From Telopea speciosissima (lineage: Eukaryota; Streptophyta; Magnoliopsida; Proteales; Proteaceae): a DNA stretch of 64,000 bases. The position numbers and the translations under genes were made by a program. The DNA is taken from contig NC_057916.1 of the NCBI RefSeq assembly GCF_018873765.1, positions 25,529,001-25,593,000 of the forward strand, read 5' to 3'. The notes under the pieces are model-generated. The model did not search any database and was not told where the DNA came from. It saw only the letters and a list, made by a program, of their open reading frames with translations. Shown here piece by piece: positions 1 to 10,668 of the stretch (its first letter is position 1; each line of letters begins with the position of its first letter).

Positions 1-2514
1 GATTGCTGTTGCATAAGCCCAACGACTTCAAGATACACCAATACCAATAAAAAATTGGGGCCCTTGGTCTATAAAAATAAAAAAATAAATAAATAAATAA
101 AAAATAAAAAATAAAAAAATAAAAAAAGAAGAAAAATTGTGGTTAGGAACATTACGAATAACATTTTGAATAGTGAATCATACCATAAGCGGTATAGGAA
201 CGGAAGAAGCTTACACATTGAGATGGATTAGCAAATAGCTAATTTATACAAAAGAAAAGCTCACCCGAGCCTTTTCACAAACACCTCAAACTCATCACCT
301 GGGCATTCGTTGCTACGATCGCAACAAGCGGGGCATATGTCCAAGACTTGCTCGCAAGAAGCCCGTGTATGTGCCAAACCCGCAGCCATCGGTCCCATGC
401 AACCCTGGAGTGTATTCAACATGCCCGCAGATGAGGCAGAGTCATCATCAGCAGTGATGGCAGTACCTTATGTCTATACCTATCACTGTGCACGCATTAT
501 TGATTTAGAGTTTACGACTCAATTTAGTCACCCACGGTCGTTAGTTGTAATTCCAACTTGCGTAAGCTAGCTGTCGGTGAGAGACTTTCCGCAGGACTTG
601 TTACGTGGGCTAATGATTAGGGGAAATTATCTTTCATTTTTCTCGTGGCCTTAGTGTGCCGGGCTTTCTTTGGGAACCACCTAGAAATTTTGAGTATTGG
701 TCCTAAGTACCCTTAGGTAAGCCTATGGCCCCACATGTCTCTCGGAGAGCCATTTTTAGGACTTGGTGGTAAATCTACCGGAATGCTGGGATTGGCTTGG
801 TGTATGGGCCGATACGTTCGGGGACCTTGTCCAAGAGGGAAACCCAAGATTTGTGTCTAGATTCTGAAGGGACGGTGAAAAAATATATATATATATATAT
901 AGGCACGTAGTTGAATCTCGATATGTCTATACACCCACGAACCGATGGATATCTAGAAAGGATAATTTAGGACGGATGCTAGGAGGTATGGATTATATCA
1001 TGTAGTTGGAAGAGAATGATAGATCTAGCAATTTAAGTTGATGAACAGTATTATATCGGTGTTAGTGTAGCCAAGTGCGTCAAGAACTAAAAGGAACTGG
1101 AATCGAAGGATTCGACAAAACTTTGCTCAACAATAGATATGAGTGGAGTAATGGGTCCCTGAATGTCCCCTCCGTTATTGGGAGTGAATAGTAGGGATTC
1201 CATCAATATTCCAATTCATTCTAAAGCGAGTTAGGTAGTGGAGGATCGGAAGTGAAAGTCCTCATAGGAACGACCAGGTAAGCAAAGTAGTACAACCTTG
1301 TGTCATTCAACCCAAAATTTTTGGAGTACGAGATCTTGGACGAAGTATATGGAAATAGTTGCATCTCTCTATTTCTAGAAGTATAAGCTCGAGTTTGATT
1401 TTCACTGGGTCCTTATATACACTGGACTTTATATTAACTAAATCGGAATTGATTTATACCATTGTGTAAGGTGGATACTATTAGAGGACAAATCAATACA
1501 ACTTAGTTTAAGCTAAATAACTAAGCAGTCCTGGAGCGAAGTTGAGCACGTTTTAACCCCTCTATCGCACTATCCAATACCATTTAAGCAAAGCCAATGT
1601 GGTGGCGATGCACTTAGTAGGAAATCACAAACCCTTCCTTGCCGCTTTAATATCAATGAGCAGTTTATAGAGGAAGCCAGAAGAATGGGGTTGGAAGTGT
1701 TAATTGATGATGCTACTATGTTATTTTTCGCCTGACAGTACAACCCTCATTGCGGAGAAGATTAAGGAAGTCCAACCTACCGATGCAGAGTAATCTCATT
1801 GATTAAAGGGGCATCTTGTTAATGAGAAGGCGAAGTGCGGTCGAAGTATCCTCACCTATGCGATACCTAGGTACGTCTCAATTTCGAGGACGAAATTCTT
1901 ATAAGGTGGGGAGGATGTTAAATCCGTGCCCAAAACCCGGTTTGAAAGCGATCGACCACCGTCTGGTTTAAACCTTTGTGTAGAACCAAGAGTGGAGTAC
2001 GCTCGTGAATCGTGGGTCATAATACTCAAGCCATCACACGAGATTGTCGACCGCGAAACGGGGAAGTCCTCGAGGAAAGATCCACCGTCGAGAGAAGGGG
2101 GAAAATCGTCCACGAAAGCATATTCTTGGAATTCCCTTATGATAGGGATCCGCGGGGCCCGCACCGAATCGCCCTTATCCACTTAGCGATGATTGGGAGT
2201 AAGTCACTATCCGAATAATTCATGCCTATGCATGACCATTAATAAGCATAAGAACTAGAATGGGCTTGGGCTTAGGAGCTTAGTCTCTTTCTAATTGTAA
2301 CTAGAACTTAGGACATGGGCCATGGGCCATGGGCCCAAGTGGATCCAATGGCCCAATGACTTAAACTAGACCTTGGGCTTATACCTAACCAAACAAGCTC
2401 CTAAACAAATGGACCTAAGGACTTGAGACTAACCAAACAAGACCTAATGCCTAGATGGGTTATTAAAGACCCAAAACTACTATTCACCTCACATTTCAAT
2501 CCTAAATCGTGGAG

Positions 2515-2651
2515 AGGAGAGGAGAAAAAGAAAGAAGAAGAAAGAGAAGAAGAAAGAAGAAGAAGAAAGAAGAAGAAAGAAGAAGAGGAAGAAGGAAGGA
2601 GAAGGGAGAAGTATGGTGGAGCACAAGCTATCATCATCAACCCTTGGTGAG

Positions 2652-2692
<41 letters not shown>
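2515..2692 (+). repeat. Purine-rich low complexity tract and (CT)n microsatellite
   Basis: About 100 bases of GAA/GGA-type purine repeat are followed by about 18 CT dinucleotides (2655-2692). The tract lies inside the gypsy LTR. Confidence 0.9.
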
Positions 2693-2697
<5 letters not shown>

Positions 2698-3189
2698 TCT
2701 CTTTCCCTAATTCTATTACCTAGGGTTTGAATTGGTTGAGCACACCTTGAGTGCTCCATCTACTCAATTAGAAGAGCCATTAATGGCAAATCCTTGATGT
2801 TTAACTATGAAGCACCTAACCCTACCTTAAACCCATTCACCCTTCTCCATTTATGAACCCTAAGTTGGGGATTTACCTCCATTTATGGGTTTTACCAACC
2901 CTCATGGAAGATCGTAGATGTGTGGGTTTGAGGGGTGTTAAATAACATTGATTAAAGACCCTTTCAAAACCCCAATACCCAAACCCATGAGTTTTCTTTC
3001 CATATGTATTTTAATGGAGGAAAACCTAATCGATCATGGGGTTTACAAACCCATGTTGGGTGTGTGCTATGGCACCTTGGTTGGAGTTGTTCTCATGGCC
3101 AAAGAGACCCCTAAAAACCCCTAAGAATACCCCATTTTAGCCCAAGACTTTGGGGCTGCAAAACCATTCTCGAATGGCATGAACAGCAA

Positions 3190-3480
3190 GATCGGCACAT
3201 GGACAGGCACATGCAAGTGCACCCCGAGAAACTAGATCTGCCGGTGGGAAGTCCGAGAGGGACAGGCACATGGACAGGCACATGCAAGTGCCAGTCCTGA
3301 GAAAGATCTGCGGTGGGAGGTTCGAGAGGGACAGCACATGGACAGCACATGCAAGTGCACCCGAGAAAGATCTGCCGTGGGAGGTCCGAGAGGGACAGGC
3401 ACATGCAAGTGCCACCCCGAGAACCTAGATCGCCGGTGGGAAAGTCCGAGAGGGACAGGCACATGGACAGCACATGATAT
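3190..3480 (+). repeat. Minisatellite inside the gypsy LTR
   Basis: Four to five imperfect copies of a 64-70 bp unit containing GGCACATGGACAGGCACATG and CCGAGAGGGACAG are arranged head to tail. The array makes three overlapping spurious cysteine-rich ORFs on the minus strand. Confidence 0.8.
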
Positions 3481-5241
3481 AGCCTTCTTGTATGTGCCGG
3501 TCCCCTATTTTAGCCTTGTTTGATAACTTATGGGGCCCAACTCTTCTAGCCCTAAGGCACTAATCTCTCCCCACGTTGTACACTCTCTTTAGGTTGACTG
3601 ACCCGGCTCGGGGCGTATTAGTACGTGGGACAAGTGTACTTGGCATCGAACGTCGATTTGAAGAGCTCCGCATCGACGATTGACGAGAATCAAGGTGAGT
3701 GAGTTGAGCAAACGTCTTAATTTATGGAATGTTTGTGTGTCGTGTCTTGCGAATGTCATTCATGCATGTGTGCTATAATATATAATTATTAGTAAGATAT
3801 AGGACGATATAAATGTTTAGATGTTGATAGGACTTTACATTCTTGTCTTGCGATATTATTTATTTTACTGCATTATGGTGCGAATGGTGTTGGATTTAGT
3901 TATGGGACTCGGTGCTAGGTTGGCTGGACACTGGGATTCTATAATATGGACTCACTCATGGCATGTAGATCTAGGGCTTCTAAGCGAGATCCAAGTGCCG
4001 GTGGGTCTTGGGCTTGAGATTACCGTACTTGAAATTGCATTAGAATTGTCCATTGCATTAGGTGGAAACGGGATGGTGACCGACCGACTACCTTGGATTC
4101 ACATCTCGTACTTGTATACGCTTATGGGCTAGAGGGGCGAGAGGATAGCCACCAACCGTATTTCGGTATCTATGGACTCGGCCTCGGCTTATGCACATGC
4201 GTACCTCACTCATACAATAGGTGAATGTGGCTAGGATAAATGTTTACCCAAGACTATGACCCTTACCGACGGGGGTTAGGTGTCGGTCAAATCCGTGGGT
4301 TCCGACCGTTATTCGGATACCCACCCGGAAGTTCGGCGCCAACCGTATTTTGGGCCGAACGCCAGGACGGGATTTGACTTGGGGTTTGCGATATCTCTTG
4401 GTGGAGACCGATGCGCAGGCTTCCAAGCGTGACTGGTTTGTCATCGCCGGTATACCATCCGCTTATGGTACCGATGTCGGGATGCTACCTAAGGTGTTGC
4501 TATAGTACTATACCCGACTTAGTTGTGTGTTAGGTGGATAACAATAAAACTATATATCATCATTCATTCATGTAGCATGATTGTAAATTGTATGTGATGT
4601 ACGGTCTACCTTGGTGGTATGGGACACCTTGGTATCCGTCCATCATGTATGGTTTGCAATCAACCCCATTCATTATTATTATTGTGTATGTTTGTGTGGC
4701 TTAGCCACTCATTGGGCTCGATTGGAGCTCACTCCTGAGGAAACATATTTTTAGTTGATGCGGTACATTCGAGCAGTGGCACGAGTACGAGACTCCCGAG
4801 GTCTGGTTACGTTGATTGGTGGGCTCCGGAGATCGTGGAGCATGGACCGAGTGTTCTTTGCGATTTGTGTTCCTTGGCGGGATAGTGACTTATGGCCGGT
4901 GGCCATCTTTTGATGCACTTGATTATTCATTTTGAATTATAGGTGTATTCTTTTGATTCCTTTCATGATAGATGTATTATTTATATAGTAGGTAATACAT
5001 AGGTTCTGATTAGAACGAATTGTACTTGAAGGGGTAAACTTGAATAGATGATATTTTATATGCTATCACCTAGCTTCTGCTAACTCTGATGTTATTAATA
5101 TTAATCCTTTCTTTTTTTTACCTATTATCTGTCGTTGTGAATGAGTAAGTCTTGGGTACTGCATCAGTGATTCTGGTGGTTGGAGAGCGTAGTTGTATGC
5201 TCCGGTTGCATTTCCCGTGGTTCAGGGATGGGGGTGTGACA

Positions 5242-6092
5242 GTGGCAGTGGGAATGGTGGGAGTGGGGTGGTGGTGGCGGTGGCAATGGTGGGAGTGGGG
5301 TGGTGATGGTGAGACCATTATGAGAAGAAGGGTGGTGTTTTATTTTTAACATAAAATTACTACTTTACCCATGAAATTAACCATGTGTTCATTCAAGAGT
5401 AAGAGTGCTAAATCAAATGAAATAGAAATTTTGAAACAGCCTCAGCTGTTTCAGAATTTGTATTTCCCTAAAATAAGGTGCAAAAATCAAACCAAACAAT
5501 TTCAAAAACGGAAATCACCATCTGAAATTGAAATAGAAATCATACCAAATCAGGCGTTAAGTAGATCTTTTCAAAATCTCTGGATGTGAAACAAATTTTA
5601 AATCTAATTAATCTCCTTATCGTAAATCTAGATAATTTCTTCAAAGTTATATGTATTTCATAAAATATATTAAATCGGCCCCAAATTATTAGGATTCTTA
5701 AACAGTGGCTTGTAATTGGGGTCTACAGCCTTTTATGTGGGACTGGAGTCTATTTTAAATATAACACGATCCATTTATTAATCTGAGAGCGAGGGTGTTG
5801 GCGTGTGGTTATTGGGAAGTGGGGACGGTGTTTGAGGAGGTGAGGAGGTGAGGAGGTGAGTAGGTACGAGCAGATACCCAGTGGAGCTGTGGACTCCTGA
5901 AAGTCCTCCAGTGGGCCCAATATCTCAAAGCGGTCGCCTTCTCTGACGGAAGCCGACGTTGATGAAGGGTTGATGTCGTTTACTGGTGGGTCCCATAATC
6001 TCCTCTATCCATGATTCGCTTGCCACGTCGGACCACTTCGCACTTTCCCCCACCTCCACCAGGCTAGCTACTCTATCCTATTTTTGTTTTGT
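5242..6092. other. Spacer between gypsy LTR and S40 gene
   Basis: It opens with a GTGG/GGTGGCGGTGG-type short tandem repeat (5242-5312) directly abutting the LTR end. An AT-rich stretch follows, with one palindromic segment (GAAACAGCCTCAGCTGTTTC at 5434-5453) that may be MITE debris, and then a triple GAGGTGAGGAGGTGA repeat near 5838. No gene is visible. Confidence 0.6.
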
Positions 6093-6320
6093 TTTAAATA
6101 AGAGAATTAAAGCGGCAAAACAGTTAAGCACCTCTCGACGACGGTCACTCCAGCCTCTACGGCTCTTCTGAGCTCTATCGTCTACGAATCTCCTCACCCT
6201 ACCCATATTTTCAGTTTTCACCGATAATTTAAATCTTTGTCTCTCTATCTCTCGATCGATTCGATATGGAGCGAAAGCAAAATATCGCGTGAGCCCTCTC
6301 TATTAGTGACGTGTTAAGCC
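6093..6320 (+). promoter_or_regulatory. Putative core promoter and 5' leader of the S40 gene
   Basis: A TATA-like TTTTAAATAAG lies near 6092-6102, about 220 bases before the start codon. It is followed by a pyrimidine-rich leader with TCTCTCTATCTCTCG at 6240-6254, the CT-rich type common in plant 5' leaders. The transcription start is inferred, not shown. Confidence 0.4.
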
Positions 6321-7043
6321 ATGGAACCTAGCGGCGTTTCTGCTTTCCGTCACGGTAAGTCTCCTTCGTCGGAGCGTTTTCTTGAACTATTCTCTCAGCC
6401 TCCATCGGAAAATTCCAATGGGGATGTCACCGGCGCTGGTGACGAGCTCGACGAAGACGACGTGTTCTGGACCGGCGACTTTTCTGAACCGAAGCAGAAG
6501 CATCAGTTTGACCCTCCGTCCACCATTACGGTTCACCGGAACAACCTAAACTCGATGGGTTTCCGGATACCGGATAACTTCGGCATCCTCGCGGCATTGC
6601 CGGAGGACGACAAGAAACGGACGGTCGGGGACCGTCAATTTTTGTACCGAAAAGCTTCAGTTTCTACTTCTCCTTCTTCGTCGTCGTCATCAACTTCATC
6701 GTCTTCGCGGATGATTCCGACAATCCCAAAACCTCCTCAAAGTCTTATGGAGAGAGAGCGTTCGATGTCAGTACCTGCAGGAAAGTTCCATCAGTCGGCT
6801 CCGATGAACGTTCCTGTGATGCCGAAGTGGGCAGCCAGTGGAAGAAATCGAGCTGTTTTGGCGGAGGACGATGATAAGGGAGAGGATGAAATGCTCCCGC
6901 CTCATGAGATTGTTGCCAGAGGTTCCGCTAGATCGTCGGCGACGACCTTTTCGGTTCTTGAAGGCGTTGGACGAACTTTGAAGGGAAGAGATCTGCGTCA
7001 GGTTCGAAATGCTGTGTGGCGTAAAACAGGTTTTCTTGATTGA
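6321..7043 (+). CDS. Senescence regulator S40 family protein (DUF584)
   Basis: The product is a 240-residue protein from a single exon, as is usual for this plant-specific family. Diagnostic blocks appear in family order: an acidic LDEDDVFW motif (residues 43-50), a short central IPDNFGILAALPED block (83-96), a serine-rich linker (113-130), SVPAGKFHQSAPMNVPVMPKW (150-170, only partly quoted here in spirit: core SAPMNVPVMPKW), and the highly conserved C-terminal GRTLKGRDLRQVRNAVWRKT (217-236) before GFLD. S40 proteins are small nuclear proteins induced in leaf senescence and by stress hormones in barley and Arabidopsis; their biochemical role is unclear. The start is the first ATG after the leader, giving the family-typical N-terminus. 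The frame is intact and a TGA stop follows the conserved end, so the gene looks functional. No introns are needed. Family assignment is strong; the expression role is inferred from the family. Confidence 0.93.
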   Translation: MEPSGVSAFRHGKSPSSERFLELFSQPPSENSNGDVTGAGDELDEDDVFWTGDFSEPKQKHQFDPPSTITVHRNNLNSMGFRIPDNFGILAALPEDDKKRTVGDRQFLYRKASVSTSPSSSSSSTSSSSRMIPTIPKPPQSLMERERSMSVPAGKFHQSAPMNVPVMPKWAASGRNRAVLAEDDDKGEDEMLPPHEIVARGSARSSATTFSVLEGVGRTLKGRDLRQVRNAVWRKTGFLD

Positions 7044-7180
7044 GGATTGAATTTTTGATTCCTATTTCTTTCTCCGTCCCTGTAATCCTGTTGGTGACTT
7101 TTTTTTAGCGTCCCATGTTTCAACCTGGAAGTGTTTTCCTTTCTTTCTCATCGTGATCGAGGGCATATAGTTTGAATCAG

Positions 7181-7186
7181 AATAAA
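7181..7186 (+). terminator. Candidate polyadenylation signal of the S40 gene
   Basis: AATAAA occurs about 140 bases after the stop codon, a normal plant 3' UTR distance, followed by T-rich sequence. The actual cleavage site is unknown. Confidence 0.4.
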
Positions 7187-8036
7187 GTGAATCGCATTTT
7201 ACAATTATATGGACATGATATTAAAAGCTCAAAACTTTACTTCGGGACATTTTTTTTTGGGGGGGGGGGGGTGGGGTGGTCTTGAGCATGAAGTTGATTT
7301 TTCTTGAAATGTGTTCTTTGTGAGCCTAAACCTACGGGACAGAGGATGCAGCTGTAGCTGACTCTACTTCCATGACTGGCGGAGAAATATGTGGACTCAC
7401 GATCCAAATTCTCTGCTTTTGTTAGTTGTTAATCTCATCCGAATTTTTTTTTGGTCATGTCAAATTATTTATGGGAAGCTTCTCTTTATAATTCATGTTG
7501 CTTCAATAGTTGTCTCTATTATTGTGGCTTCTTTTCCTTGTTTGGCAACAAATATGACTAAATAATGTTGAATGGGAAAACGGAATTCTAGTAACCAACC
7601 CCATTTAGGTGGGATATGGCTTACTTGAGTTGCTTCTTTCTTGTTCAATGCAAAATGTGCAAAATACCCCTGTGTATTAAATGGAAGGGAAATAAAAACC
7701 CCCTCATGTTCTCTGGTTCTCTTGCTTCATCCAAAGTCTTGTTCTCCATTCTTGAATAAGCTACCAGCAACCGCTGATATCCAAGTTAAGGTCTAAGAAT
7801 CAAACTCTTATCTCTTCTCCTAAATGTTTTTTTTTTTGGATAGTAATCCAAGTATCTAGGCCTCCTACCTGTAAGAGTTCAAACCCTGAATTTGCTATTT
7901 TCTTGCTGATATTTCCTCTCTCTTTCTTTTGGTGGGCTTTATGAATCCAAATTTCCTGGCCCTGACAGACTGATGCAGATAAGTCACCTAAAGGGCTTAT
8001 TTTATTGGAAATAAGCATTTGGTTGGGTTATGTAGG

Positions 8037-8520
8037 TGTTGGGTCTTTGATCCCATGGGTTTTCTTTGTACTGGGTCAATTTAATGTCCTAAAATATGGG
8101 TAGAAAGTAGTAAAACGGGATTTACTTCATTAGTTTAGTTAGAGTAATGTTTTGAGTCAGTTTCTTTCATTATTTTAGTGTTTAGTCGGTTTATGTTACC
8201 TTATTAGTTAAGGTGTGGGTTTGGCCTTTACTTTTTAGTGTTTTGAGTCTGTTTTTGAGCCTTATATATACGTTTGTGAGGGTTATAGTCTTATACCCGA
8301 ATTTGAATTAATGAGATTAAGAAAAAAGCATAGCTTTGTGCCTTGCTCTGTGAGAGAGTATGGTGAGATGCCATTGGTGAGATACCAAAATGCAATGAGA
8401 GGCCGTGGGTGAGATACCCGAGTCTGAGAGAGACTACCCTATCTTCTCCTTTCCTTCTTCGATTTCTTGTTTTTTATTTATTGTTCTGAAATTTCCTGCA
8501 TCTGAGAACTGATCAAACTT
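8037..8520 (+). repeat. LTR-like fragment (possible solo LTR)
   Basis: It begins TGTTGGGTC and contains a promoter-like TTATATATACG (8264-8274). About 50 bases later comes the CCCGAATTTGAATTAATGAGATT pattern (core GAATTTGAATTAATGAG) and a U5-like end rich in GTGAGATRCC repeats. A similar motif (ACGAATTTGAGAAGTAATGA) recurs near 16172. Neither terminal duplication nor coding region was found. The element and the limits are tentative. Confidence 0.35.
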
Positions 8521-10622
8521 TTTACTATTGCTGGACCTGAAGTTTTCAATCCTCTTGTGGATTGGTTATCACTTGTGACTGGTCTACATTACAATTTACT
8601 GAAACCAAACTTTTTTCACTTTGAAGATCATGAGTCGAACATTTCTATCCTTGAACAGACTGGTTCACATTAACTTTGATATCTATTGTGATACCTGTGA
8701 TCATATAGTTGAGTTAATTAGGGTTAAAAAATACACTAAGTTTTGAATCATTTTACTTCAATGTTACTGTGAGTTAAAGTTGCATTTGTTTAAGATGTCC
8801 GGATACAATTATAATTAACAATTATAATATCATGAAAAACTTGGAACTTGAAAATGAATAACAAGTGGTATACCATTAGCTTGAAAGTGAAAATGCACGA
8901 GGCAAAGAATTCTCTGGTCATGACAGAAACCATATGCTATAGAGTTTTATTTGACATGAATGAATAGTACATTGCCATCCATATTTATTTTTACCTGATT
9001 TGCATAGATCAAATCTGAATGATGAGGAAAGAGATTAAGTGAATGCGTCTGTAGAGATGGCAGTGAGGTGGGTTCAGTGTGGGGCCCCCTTTTCCTATTT
9101 AAAATTGCAAACCTATGCACCCAAACCGTATTTAATATTGGCCCTGTCCCGTGGAGTGTGCAAGGCATTTACTGGTTATATACAATATAGCTAGTGCTGG
9201 GTGGGTCGTAGTTCTTTTATGTATTTAACCTAGTAAGAGTTATACAAAAGCTTAGGTTATAGGGGTAGAATATGCAATAAGTGACAGTGTGCATGTGTTG
9301 TTGTTGGTGGTGGTGGTGGGGGGGTTATATGTTGCTATCTGGTGTTGCTGCCATCTGTGCTCTTCAGTTATAGAGTGTTGCCTTATTTGTGGTCATCTCA
9401 GATTTTCTAGATATTGTGTGTGCCGTAAATTCCATGGATGATGCTTTAGCCCTCTGATCTTGACACTCCTGTGCTTGACAAAGTTGCAAAAGATTTATGT
9501 GATGCATTTTCCGCAGATCTTGCAGTTGGAGGCTTGAAACTCATTTGCTTGCTACAAGAGCTCTTTCCTTCAGAACTCCTTTGTTTTGGCCCTCCTTTTT
9601 CCTTTTCTTGTTTAGTAATTGAAGTTTACATAAGTAACTCTCCGCATCCCGCTCCCCCCCCTTCCAATAAATAAATAAATAAAGAAAAAAAAGTGGCTGC
9701 TGATCCAACCAAGGCTGTTCATGTAACTAAGTAGTCGTAGAATTGAAGTGTAACCCATTGAGCACTAAGCTTTTAGGTGTATGATAAAACAATTTGATTC
9801 CATCTCAGATGATTTTTTTTCCTTTTGTGGCTAAGATATGTGATGCTATGTAAGCAGGATGAATTGTGAATACTTATTTATTGAGCAGATAATGTTGGAG
9901 TCATTATGACTGGTCTGTTTGATACTTAGGGTATATACATGCTGCAATCATTTGAAGCCATGAAGGATCGGATGTAGAAGGCGGCTGGATATTGTCGTGT
10001 TCTCCTTCTTGGAGTCTTTGTAAAAACAGAAGGAAAAAGAGGTTGGACTACATGGATGGATAACTTCTCTTCTGTCTATCTTTCTGAACATCACCGACTC
10101 AGTTTCTCTGTACGCATTTACATGAATTGATGCTGTAATGTGAGAGTATCATCATCGAAGAAGATTCCTATACAAACAAAGATTAGGGGGGTTGAATTAT
10201 GTGCCTCCCCTACTGAGAAATGCAGAGGAAAAAGGCCAGGTTGTTCTTTTTTCTAAAATCTAATTTGGGGATCCCTACTTAAAAGCTTAAACTCATAAGT
10301 GAGATATCTCCCAAGTGTATCTATACCCAACGCTCCCCATCTCTTGTTGTCCCTCTTTTTGGGTGGTCAATCATGTGGCAGTTTCCACTAGAGAGGATCA
10401 AGTGATGGTGCTTTGGTACTGTGTTGAACTTCAACTTAAAAGCTTAAGCTCATAAGTGGAGATGCTTCCCATGTGTATAGACGCAACTCCAAGGTCCCGT
10501 TTACCAATGTGGGTCTATTCCCTATAATCCAAACATAGGATACTGGCATGATCACAGGTTATCTTCAGCTTTGAGAGAGAATCATGTATAACTGTGGGAG
10601 GTGGAATTGCAGAATGGGAGCA

Positions 10623-10668
10623 TAGTTATATACAACAACAACTAAGCCTTATCCCAACTAAATGGGGT
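10623..10668 (-). repeat. RTE-LINE / Au-SINE type 3' tail
   Basis: ACAACAACAAC followed by CTTATCCCAACTAAATGGGG is the reverse complement of the shared 3' end of plant RTE LINEs and Au SINEs. Only the tail is recognisable here. A second copy of the same motif is at 47175-47230, attached to recognisable RTE sequence. Confidence 0.65.

Larger units (their letters stand above)
1..5241 (+). mobile_element. Ty3/gypsy (Tekay/Del-like) retrotransposon, 3' part, fossil
   Basis: The element runs in from the left edge of the window. A gag zinc-knuckle-like stretch lies near 310-480. Residues typical of the region between RNase H and integrase (VADALSRKS-like) lie near 1600-1690. At 1890-1915 is the conserved end-of-pol nucleotide run (TTTCGAGGACGAAATTC), followed by a purine-rich tract directly before the 3' LTR. 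The internal region is much shorter than a full gag-pol and heavily decayed, with many breaks, so this is an old, non-functional copy. The Tekay/Del assignment rests on the end-of-pol signature and the long LTR ending in GGGGGTGTGACA, both typical of chromovirus Del/Tekay elements. Confidence 0.8.
1916..5241 (+). repeat. 3' long terminal repeat of the gypsy element (about 3.3 kb)
   Basis: The repeat starts TGTTAAATCC right after the polypurine-like tract and ends TGTGACA at 5241, matching the TG...CA rule. Inside are a purine-rich block and a (CT)n run (2515-2692), a short minisatellite (3190-3480), and a GC-richer stretch around 3595-3700 (GACCCGGCTCGGGGC and onward) that resembles the conserved part of other Del/Tekay LTRs. 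The 5' LTR lies outside the window, so LTR-LTR age cannot be estimated. All open stretches inside it look like chance ORFs. Confidence 0.75.

Noticed and set aside
3111-3473. Cysteine-rich 76-120 residue minus-strand ORFs
   Set aside because: They overlap in several frames and derive from the minisatellite inside the gypsy LTR.
7860-7900. Possible Pol III B box (GAGTTCAAACCC)
   Set aside because: No A box at suitable distance and no tRNA fold.
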